This document shows, one piece after another, positions 1-5,194 of a stretch of DNA of 14,439 nt; within the stretch, counting starts at the first letter, position 1; each line of letters opens with the position of its first letter. The stretch is from an uncultured Parabacteroides sp. (GTDB lineage: Bacteria; Bacteroidota; Bacteroidia; Bacteroidales; Tannerellaceae). The translations under genes and the position numbers were made by a program. The stretch lies in assembly GCA_934718155.1 (NCBI GenBank), contig CAKUZF010000052.1, positions 1 through 14,439 of the forward strand, in the 5' to 3' direction. Under the pieces are notes generated by a model, which saw only the letters and a list, made by a program, of their open reading frames with translations, had not been told where the DNA came from and did no database searches.

Positions 1-300
1 AGGCTTTTCAAAGAACTCATCTTTTTTACGGCAAAAGCCGCTTAGGTTGGCCTAATTCTTACCGAAGTATTGTATATGCGCATGCAAACAAAAAAAAACC
101 ATATCTGTTAGCTGGGCGGCCTCCACAAACCATTTTTTTTTACAATAAGAAAATGGAATAAAAACAAAATATGCCTTCAACGTGCGCTCCATGGGCAGAG
201 CCAAATAAAGGGAAAAACGGGCATGGCCATAGCGACGGGACACGCCGAAGCCGCTCCCAACTGGGTGTTATCGAGCTATATCACCCTGTCTAAACAGCTC

Positions 301-377
301 AAGATTTTGGTATCAGACCGGATTTCGCCATAAAAGATTTTGGTGTCAGACCGGATTTCGCCGCAAAAGATTTTGGT
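301..377. repeat. Three 33-bp direct repeats (third unit partial)
   Basis: Units begin at 301, 334 and 367, an exact period of 33. The first two are nearly identical and share the cores AAGATTTTGGT and CAGACCGGATTTCGCC, differing at one internal base and in the last few. The third keeps only AAGATTTTGGT and then diverges into the promoter of the downstream ATPase. In one frame the repeats read DFGxRPDFAxK, an 11-residue repeat, but that frame has no start codon after the TAA at 291-293, so translation is doubtful. The array may be a protein-binding site, a relic of an inserted element, or a dispersed intergenic repeat family. Confidence 0.85.
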
Positions 378-401
378 AATAGGATTTTTCATGTAATTTT
401 G
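372..401 (+). promoter_or_regulatory. Bacteroidetes-type promoter for the ATPase gene
   Basis: TAATTTTG at 394-401 matches the Bacteroidetes -7 consensus TAnnTTTG exactly. TTTG at 372-375 lies 18 bases upstream, close to the usual position of the -33 element. This TTTG belongs to the third 33-bp repeat. Transcription would start a few bases after 401, leaving a short leader of about 10-15 bases before the ATG at 419. The leader contains AAAAAGGG, a possible weak ribosome-binding site. Confidence 0.6.
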
Positions 402-418
402 TAGGCAAAAAGGGAATT

Positions 419-1756
419 ATGGCGGAGATACTATTCAAGCGTAAAATCTATTCCAAGCTAAAGGAATGGAAAGAGACATCTAAAGGCAAAACAGCTTTGC
501 TTTTAGAGGGTGCGAGACGTATAGGCAAGTCTACTATCGTGGAAGAATTCGCTCAAAAGGAATATCGCTCATACATTTTGATAGACTTTAATGAAGCCTC
601 GAAAGAGGTAAAAGGGCTATTTGACGATTTGATGGATATGGACTATATTTTTCTGTATTTACAGAATATTTATAAGACCACATTGTACGAAAGAGAGTCT
701 GTAGTCATCTTTGATGAAGTACAACAATGTCCCAAAGCTCGCCAGGCAATTAAGTATTTAATCAAAGATGGCAGATATGATTATATTGAAACCGGATCAC
801 TTATCAGTATTCGAAAGAACACAAAGGACATCAGCATACCCAGTGAAGAGTATCGGCTTGAGATGTTCCCAATGGACTATGAAGAGTTTCGATGGGCAAT
901 GAATGATGATACGACTATGCCTCTGATGCGAAAGTTCTTTGAAAGAAGAATGTCATTAGGAGATGGCTTAAATCGTCAAAAAATGCGCGAATTGAGGTTG
1001 TATATGTTGGTTGGAGGAATGCCACAGGCGGTCAATGCCTATTTAGACACAAACAACTTGCAGCATGTTGATAGGGTGAAGCGGCAGATTTTACAACTAT
1101 ATGCAGATGATTTCAGGAAATTAGACCCTACTGGAAAAATCTCAAAATTGTTTATGGCTATACCGTCACAATTGAGCCGTAATCTGTTGCGCTACCAGCC
1201 TACACCTGTAATTGGAAAAACCGGCACTGACAAAATAGACGAGATGATTCTTTGCCTGGAAGACAGCAAGACCGTCAACGTGGCTTATCATGCGGACGAC
1301 CCCAATGTTGGCATGTCATTGACAGCCAATTATGGGAAATATAAGTTATATATAGGCGACACCGGATTGTTTGTGACATTGGCGTTTTGGGATAAGGATT
1401 TTACGGAGAATATCATATACCAGAAACTGCTTAATGATAAATTGGCAGCCAACCTGGGATATGTATATGAAAATTTGATTGCGCAAATGCTTCGCGCTTC
1501 AGGCGACAAACTGTTTTACTATACTTTCCCTAAAGATGATACGCACTCTTATGAAGTTGACTTTCTCTTGTCGAGAGGAAACAAGCTTTGCCCTATTGAA
1601 GTAAAATCGTCGGGATATAAGACTCATGCTTCGTTAGATGCTTTCTGTCTGAAATATTCAGATAGAATAAGTCAGCCCTATCTACTTTACACAAAGGATT
1701 TTCAAAAAGATGGGAATGTGTTGCTAACGCCAGTTTATATGACTCCATTGCTATAA
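419..1756 (+). CDS. ATP-binding protein, AAA_14 / DUF4143 family
   Basis: This 445-residue protein has the two-part layout of the AAA_14/DUF4143 family, which is common in Bacteroidetes and archaea and has no firmly established role. The N-terminal P-loop ATPase shows Walker A GARRIGKST (about 31-39), Walker B VVIFDEVQ (about 95-102) and a sensor-1-like TGS (about 125-127). A winged-helix-like middle (about 190-260) contains VGGMPQAV, which is typical of the family. The C-terminal part carries a PD-(D/E)xK-like pattern, EVDFLL (about 379-384) followed by IEVKSS (about 393-398), normally associated with a nuclease fold. The start ATG fits the upstream promoter. The gene is visibly AT-rich (22 of 60 G/C at 541-600 against 35 of 60 at 6901-6960 in dnaE) and is flanked on both sides by short repeats, which suggests horizontal acquisition. 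It stands alone with no same-strand partner. The family call is secure; the biological job is unknown. Confidence 0.93.
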   Translation: MAEILFKRKIYSKLKEWKETSKGKTALLLEGARRIGKSTIVEEFAQKEYRSYILIDFNEASKEVKGLFDDLMDMDYIFLYLQNIYKTTLYERESVVIFDEVQQCPKARQAIKYLIKDGRYDYIETGSLISIRKNTKDISIPSEEYRLEMFPMDYEEFRWAMNDDTTMPLMRKFFERRMSLGDGLNRQKMRELRLYMLVGGMPQAVNAYLDTNNLQHVDRVKRQILQLYADDFRKLDPTGKISKLFMAIPSQLSRNLLRYQPTPVIGKTGTDKIDEMILCLEDSKTVNVAYHADDPNVGMSLTANYGKYKLYIGDTGLFVTLAFWDKDFTENIIYQKLLNDKLAANLGYVYENLIAQMLRASGDKLFYYTFPKDDTHSYEVDFLLSRGNKLCPIEVKSSGYKTHASLDAFCLKYSDRISQPYLLYTKDFQKDGNVLLTPVYMTPLL

Positions 1757-1770
1757 AGCCCATGGGGGCT
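1757..1770. other. Small stem-loop just after the ATPase stop codon
   Basis: AGCCC at 1757-1761 pairs with GGGCT at 1766-1770 across a four-base loop, starting on the base after the TAA. No T-rich tract follows, so it is at best a weak terminator or a 3'-end stabilising hairpin. Confidence 0.3.
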
Positions 1771-1789
1771 GTAGGAACCCCTGCTATAA

Positions 1790-1833
1790 GGCTGCTCCGA
1801 GGTTGCTCCGAGGTTGCTCCGAGGTTGCTCTAA
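1790..1833. repeat. 11-bp tandem repeat, four units
   Basis: Four contiguous 11-bp units are visible: GGCTGCTCCGA (1790-1800), GGTTGCTCCGA (1801-1811), GGTTGCTCCGA (1812-1822) and GGTTGCTCTAA (1823-1833). The last unit differs in a way that makes it resemble the following TGTTTCTCTAA, and so links this block to the inverted block at 1851-1903. The repeats are intergenic, between two convergent genes, and have no evident coding potential. Confidence 0.9.
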
Positions 1834-1834
1834 T

Positions 1835-1861
1835 GTTTCTCTAATCCAGGGTTAGAGAAAC
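1835..1861. repeat. 10-bp inverted repeat between the two 11-mer blocks
   Basis: GTTTCTCTAA (1835-1844) is the exact reverse complement of TTAGAGAAAC (1852-1861), with a seven-base spacer. It sits where the orientation of the 11-mer array flips. A transcript from either strand would form a 10-bp AT-rich stem, so it could act as a weak terminator for the convergent ATPase and sufS genes, although no clear U-tract follows. Confidence 0.75.
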
Positions 1862-1903
1862 GATAGAGAAACGTTAGAGAAACGATAGAGCTCGATTAGA
1901 GCT
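1851..1903. repeat. Inverted block of 11-bp repeats (GTTAGAGAAAC / GATAGAGAAAC)
   Basis: Units run GTTAGAGAAAC (1851-1861), GATAGAGAAAC (1862-1872), GTTAGAGAAAC (1873-1883), then the degraded GATAGAGCTC (1884-1893) and GATTAGAGCT (1894-1903). The two alternating versions make a 22-bp higher-order unit. Read on the - strand they are GTTTCTCTAAC and GTTTCTCTATC, related to the 11-mers of the block at 1790-1833. Both blocks therefore look like one degenerate family arranged head to head. Confidence 0.85.
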
Positions 1904-1937
1904 ACTGCCTTGCAGCTTCGGCGCAGGCCCCCGCCAG

Positions 1938-1957
1938 CCCCCGCCTCGCAGCGGGGG
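1938..1957. terminator. GC-rich stem-loop downstream of sufS
   Basis: CCCCCGC (1938-1944) pairs with GCGGGGG (1951-1957) around a six-base loop, six bases beyond the end of sufS on the - strand. The position suits a 3'-end structure for sufS, but no U-tract follows on the - strand, so factor-independent termination is uncertain. Confidence 0.4.
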
Positions 1958-1963
1958 AGCGAC

Positions 1964-3190
1964 TCAGAACATACGCTTCACCCGCTCCACGCCTGCCAGG
2001 AACGTATTAATCTCTGCCTTCGTGTTGTAGAACGAGAAAGAGGCACGCACCGTGCCCTCGATGCCTAAGGCTTGCATCAACGGCTGCGCGCAATGATGGC
2101 CCGTGCGCACCGCTATGCCCAGCCGATCGAGCAGCATGCCCATATCGTAGTGATGAATGTGGCCGATCAAGAAGGAGAGCACCGCTCCCTTGTGGGCCGC
2201 CTCGCCAAAGATGCGCGCGCCCTCAATCGCACGGAGCCCCTCGGTGGCATAACGCAGCAATTCCGTCTCGTAGGCCGCGATCTGCTCCATGCCCAACCGA
2301 TCCACATAGCGCAAGGCCTCGGCCAAGGCGGTGCTGCCGATGTAGTCGGGCGTACCCGCCTCAAACTTAAAGGGAAGCTCGTTGAAGGTGGTCTTCTCGA
2401 ACGAGACCGTGGCGATCATCTCGCCTCCCCCCTGATAGGGCGGCAGGCGGTCGAGCCACTCCTCCTTGCCATACAACACGCCGATGCCTGTCGGCCCATA
2501 CACCTTATGGCCGGAGAAGACGTAGAACTCTGGATCGAGATCCTGCACATCCACCTTCATGTGGGGCACGGATTGCGCGCCGTCGATCAAGACCGGCACG
2601 TCGTGCTGGTGCGCGATCTCGATCATCTCCTTCACGGGGTTGATGGTGCCCAACACGTTAGAGACATGCGCCACCGCCACCAGTCGGGTGCGCTCGCTGA
2701 AGAGCTCCTTGTAGGCATCGAGGCGCAACTCGCCTCGCTCATTCATGGGAATCACTTTCAGGCAGATGCCCTTGCGAGCCGCCTGAATCTGCCAAGGCAC
2801 GATGTTGGAGTGATGCTCCATCACGCTGACAATCACCTCGTCGCCCGCCTTCATGCAGGCATCGGTGAAGGAAGAGGCCACCAGGTTGATCGACTCGGTG
2901 GTGCCCCTGGTGAAGACAATCTCGTTCGACGAGCGAGCGTTCAGGAAGCGTTGCACCGTCTTGCGCGCCTCCTCGTGCGCCTCCGTGGCCGCTTGGCTCA
3001 GGAAATGCACGCCCCGATGGATGTTGGCATTCACATTGTAATATCCCTTCTCGATTTGCTCCACCACGGCACGTGGCTTCTGGGTGGTCGCGCCATTGTC
3101 GAAATAGATCAACGGCTTGTTGTATATGGAGTGACTCAGGATGGGGAAATCCGCCCTGATTGCTTCTGCATCAAACATCTTTGTTCCCAT
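1964..3190 (-). CDS. sufS: Cysteine desulfurase, SufS type (class II)
   Basis: This PLP-dependent enzyme removes sulfur from cysteine as an enzyme-bound persulfide for iron-sulfur cluster assembly, in the cytoplasm with the SufBCD scaffold. The 408 residues are full length for SufS. Visible hallmarks are YFDNGATTQKP (about 29-39), EHHSN with the PLP-stacking histidine (about 125-129), the DGAQS cofactor-binding stretch (about 203-207), SGHKVYGPTG with the Schiff-base lysine near 229, and RTGHHCAQPLM with the catalytic cysteine near 367. The short lobe around the cysteine indicates the SufS/CsdA group rather than IscS/NifS. An alternative start at Met5 is possible. In many Bacteroidetes sufS follows sufB, sufC and sufD, but here it is a single gene under its own promoter, so those partners must lie elsewhere. 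A SufE-type or CsdA role cannot be excluded from sequence alone. Confidence 0.95.
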   Translation of the reverse strand: MGTKMFDAEAIRADFPILSHSIYNKPLIYFDNGATTQKPRAVVEQIEKGYYNVNANIHRGVHFLSQAATEAHEEARKTVQRFLNARSSNEIVFTRGTTESINLVASSFTDACMKAGDEVIVSVMEHHSNIVPWQIQAARKGICLKVIPMNERGELRLDAYKELFSERTRLVAVAHVSNVLGTINPVKEMIEIAHQHDVPVLIDGAQSVPHMKVDVQDLDPEFYVFSGHKVYGPTGIGVLYGKEEWLDRLPPYQGGGEMIATVSFEKTTFNELPFKFEAGTPDYIGSTALAEALRYVDRLGMEQIAAYETELLRYATEGLRAIEGARIFGEAAHKGAVLSFLIGHIHHYDMGMLLDRLGIAVRTGHHCAQPLMQALGIEGTVRASFSFYNTKAEINTFLAGVERVKRMF

Positions 3191-3214
3191 AATTATTTCT
3201 TAAGTTTCGGGAGC

Positions 3215-3222
3215 CAAAGGTA
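3215..3222 (-). promoter_or_regulatory. -7 promoter element for sufS
   Basis: The - strand reads TACCTTTG, a perfect TAnnTTTG element, 24 bases upstream of the sufS ATG. No convincing -33 element is present at the usual distance. Transcription would begin near 3208-3211, giving a leader of roughly 20 bases. It lies 21 bases from an identical element facing the other way. Confidence 0.6.
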
Positions 3223-3243
3223 CGAAAAATGTCAGAAAAAACT

Positions 3244-3251
3244 TACCTTTG
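3244..3251 (+). promoter_or_regulatory. -7 promoter element for the GH13 gene
   Basis: TACCTTTG at 3244-3251 matches the Bacteroidetes -7 consensus exactly and lies 43 bases before the ATG at 3295. No clear -33 TTTG is visible; the segment upstream is A-rich. Because the sufS promoter is only 21 bases away in the opposite direction, the polymerase footprints of the two promoters should overlap. Confidence 0.6.
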
Positions 3252-3294
3252 CTTGACAATTCACATTTAATCATTAACGAACTAAACAAGTATT

Positions 3295-5130
3295 ATGAGG
3301 AGAAATCTATTCCTGAGCCTATTATTAGCTCTTTTCGCTTCGAGCGCCTTGGCGGCCGATCAGATCAAGATCGAGCCCGCTTTCTGGTGGAGCGACATGA
3401 AAAACCCTGAATTACAACTGATGGTGTATGGCAAGGACATCGCCGGCTATCGCCCCAGCGTGAGCTATCCGGGCGTGCAGGTGAAAAGCTCGGTAGCCCT
3501 CGAAAGCCCCAACTACCTGCTCATCTATCTCGACGTGGCCGACGCCAAGCCCGGCAAGTTCGACATCACCTTCACGCAAGGCAAGAAACACTTCGCACAG
3601 CCCTACGAGCTGAAGACGCGCAAGGCGAACGCCAGCCAAATCAAGGGCTTCGACTCGTCGGACGTGCTCTACCTGATCATGCCCGACCGCTTCGCCGATG
3701 GCGACCCTAAGCTGGATCAGATCCCGATGCGCCAGGAATACAAGGTGGATCGGAGCAAACCGGGCGCACGACACGGCGGCGACTTGGCCGGCATCGAGCA
3801 GCACTTAGACTACATCGAAGACCTGGGCGTGACGGCCATCTGGCTGAACCCCGTGTTGGAGAACGACATGAAAGGCGGCTCCTACCATGGCTATGCCACG
3901 ACAGACTACTACCGCGTAGACCCGCGCTTCGGCACCAACGAGGATTACAAGCGACTGATCGACAAGACCCACCAAAAAGGCATGAAGGTGGTGATGGACA
4001 TGATCTTCAACCACTGCGGCAGCGACCACCCCTGGATGCAGGACGTGCCCAGCCACGACTGGTTTAACAACCTCGACCACTACGTGCAGACCAACCACGA
4101 CAAGGAGGCCTATTTCGACCCCTACGTGTCGGACTACGACAAGAGCTGCATGATCGACGGCTGGTTCGTGCCCACCATGCCCGACCTGAACCAGAAGAAC
4201 CCGCACGTGGCGAAGTATCTGATTCAGAACTCCATCTGGTGGATCGAGTATAGCGGCGTAGACGGCATTCGCCAAGACACCTATCCCTATGCCGACGTAG
4301 ACATGATGCACGACTGGTGTAAGGCGGTGGAGCTGGAGTATCCAGACTATAACATCGTAGGCGAGGCCTGGATGAACTACACCATCGGCTCAGCCTACTG
4401 GCAGACGGGCAGCCGCCTGAACTTCGGCAAAGACACGGGATTGAAATCGGTGATGGACTTCCGCCTGATGGGCATCGCTCACGACGCGTTCCACAACGAG
4501 AACGGCCTGCATAGCCTGTTCGAGCACCTTTGCTACGACTATGTCTATGCCGACATCAACCACGTGTTGCGCTTCCTCGAGAACCACGACACCGACCGCT
4601 TCTTGCGCCAGATGCCCCAAAGCTCGGCCGACCTCTACGCCTTCAAGCAGGGCGTGACCTTCCTGCTGACCATCCCGGGCATTCCGCAGCTCTACTACGG
4701 ACAGGAGCTCTTGATGAACGGCACGAAGGAGAAGGGCGACGGCGACATTCGCCTTGACGTGCCCGGCGGTTGGGCTGGCGACAAGGTAAACCAGTTTGAG
4801 GCATCCGGACGCTCGGCCGTGCAGAACGAGGCATGGAACTTCTTGCAGACGCTCCTGAAGTGGCGCCGCGGCAACCAGGTGATCTCGAAGGGAAAGATGA
4901 AGCACTTCATGCCCAACCAAGGCGTCTACGTCTATGAGCGCAGCCTCGACGGCAAGAGGGTTGTCGTGCTGATGAACGGCAGCAGCAAAGCGGTAGACCT
5001 GCCCCTGGCTCGCTACGCCGAAACCTTGCAGGGCGCACAGCAAGGCAAAGACATCCTGACGGGCCGCTCCGTAGCCTTAGGCAGCAGCCTGCCCATGCAA
5101 GCGAAAGAGATTCTCGTCTTAGAGCTCTAA
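3295..5130 (+). CDS. Periplasmic GH13 alpha-amylase family enzyme (SusA / neopullulanase / cyclomaltodextrinase-like)
   Basis: A 611-residue secreted glycoside hydrolase predicted to cleave alpha-1,4-glucans such as maltooligosaccharides, cyclodextrins or pullulan. Residues 1-20 are a signal peptide with a likely cut after ALA. A beta-sandwich N domain (about 22-108) of the cyclomaltodextrinase type precedes the (beta/alpha)8 barrel. Conserved GH13 regions are visible: DMIFNH (about 235-240), DGIRQDTYPY with the nucleophile Asp near 328, GEAW with the acid/base Glu near 357, and ENHDTDR with the third Asp near 432. A beta-rich C-terminal domain ends the protein. Length and layout match SusA and other Bacteroidetes neopullulanases of about 610-620 residues. 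No susC/susD genes or regulator adjoin it. It has its own promoter and is followed within 65 bases by dnaE. Family and catalytic competence are well supported; exact substrate preference is not. Confidence 0.93.
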   Translation: MRRNLFLSLLLALFASSALAADQIKIEPAFWWSDMKNPELQLMVYGKDIAGYRPSVSYPGVQVKSSVALESPNYLLIYLDVADAKPGKFDITFTQGKKHFAQPYELKTRKANASQIKGFDSSDVLYLIMPDRFADGDPKLDQIPMRQEYKVDRSKPGARHGGDLAGIEQHLDYIEDLGVTAIWLNPVLENDMKGGSYHGYATTDYYRVDPRFGTNEDYKRLIDKTHQKGMKVVMDMIFNHCGSDHPWMQDVPSHDWFNNLDHYVQTNHDKEAYFDPYVSDYDKSCMIDGWFVPTMPDLNQKNPHVAKYLIQNSIWWIEYSGVDGIRQDTYPYADVDMMHDWCKAVELEYPDYNIVGEAWMNYTIGSAYWQTGSRLNFGKDTGLKSVMDFRLMGIAHDAFHNENGLHSLFEHLCYDYVYADINHVLRFLENHDTDRFLRQMPQSSADLYAFKQGVTFLLTIPGIPQLYYGQELLMNGTKEKGDGDIRLDVPGGWAGDKVNQFEASGRSAVQNEAWNFLQTLLKWRRGNQVISKGKMKHFMPNQGVYVYERSLDGKRVVVLMNGSSKAVDLPLARYAETLQGAQQGKDILTGRSVALGSSLPMQAKEILVLEL

Positions 5131-5147
5131 AATTCCTGCGATATTTG

Positions 5148-5155
5148 TACCTTTG
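5148..5155 (+). promoter_or_regulatory. -7 promoter element for dnaE
   Basis: TACCTTTG at 5148-5155 is the same perfect -7 element seen upstream of sufS and the GH13 gene. It begins 17 bases after the GH13 stop. No clear -33 element is visible at the expected spacing. Its last two bases overlap the left arm of the dnaE leader hairpin. Confidence 0.6.
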
Positions 5156-5189
5156 TGTCGGCTCTCGCCCAAACCCGAGAGCCGACACA
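5154..5189. promoter_or_regulatory. Perfect 14-bp inverted repeat in the dnaE leader
   Basis: TGTGTCGGCTCTCG (5154-5167) and CGAGAGCCGACACA (5176-5189) are exact reverse complements around the eight-base loop CCCAAACC. The stem reaches the A of an in-frame ATG at 5189 and ends five bases before the preferred start at 5195. A transcript reading through from the GH13 gene would form the whole stem. One starting from the -7 element at 5148-5155 would lose several bases of the left arm and keep about 8 bp. There is no U-tract, so a standard terminator is unlikely; a translation-controlling hairpin or a DNA operator fits better. Confidence 0.75.
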
Positions 5190-5194
5190 TGCGC

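Larger units (their letters stand above)
1..418. other. Gene-poor AT-rich region upstream of the ATPase gene
   Basis: No convincing gene is visible. On the + strand one frame is open from about 112 to a TAA at 331-333, with an internal ATG at 223 that would give a 36-residue peptide ending in KILVSDRISP. On the - strand 52-243 is open from a GTG but resembles no family I know. The first 45 bases read RLFKELIFF... up to a TAG at 43-45, which could be the tail of a gene entering from the left, although nothing confirms it. The right end contains the 33-bp repeats and a promoter, listed separately. The lower GC content matches the ATPase gene that follows and suggests one acquired segment. Confidence 0.5.

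Noticed and set aside
30..44. Small hairpin CGGC-AAAA-GCCG near the left edge as a terminator.
   Set aside because: The stem is only 4 bp, too weak to call without knowing the gene to its left.
52..243. A 63-residue open frame on the - strand, starting with GTG.
   Set aside because: No recognisable family, no promoter element or ribosome-binding site seen, and the sequence is AT-rich with many homopolymer runs. I could not support it as a gene.
1790..1903. A CRISPR array.
   Set aside because: Units are 11 bp, directly contiguous without unique spacers, and no cas genes are near.
2072..3256. A 394-residue open frame on the + strand across sufS.
   Set aside because: It is antisense to a gene with a complete set of SufS motifs; its composition (many His, Leu, Arg, Val) is typical of the opposite strand of a GC-rich gene.
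3412..5043. Several long - strand open frames inside the GH13 gene.
   Set aside because: The + strand carries a signal peptide and all GH13 catalytic motifs in one frame; the antisense frames match nothing and are composition artefacts.
5153..5194. TTG at 5153 or ATG at 5189 as the start of dnaE.
   Set aside because: The TTG lies within the -7 promoter element, and ATG 5189 would add Met-Arg before the MEPFIHLHVH start that resembles homologues. ATG 5189 remains possible.
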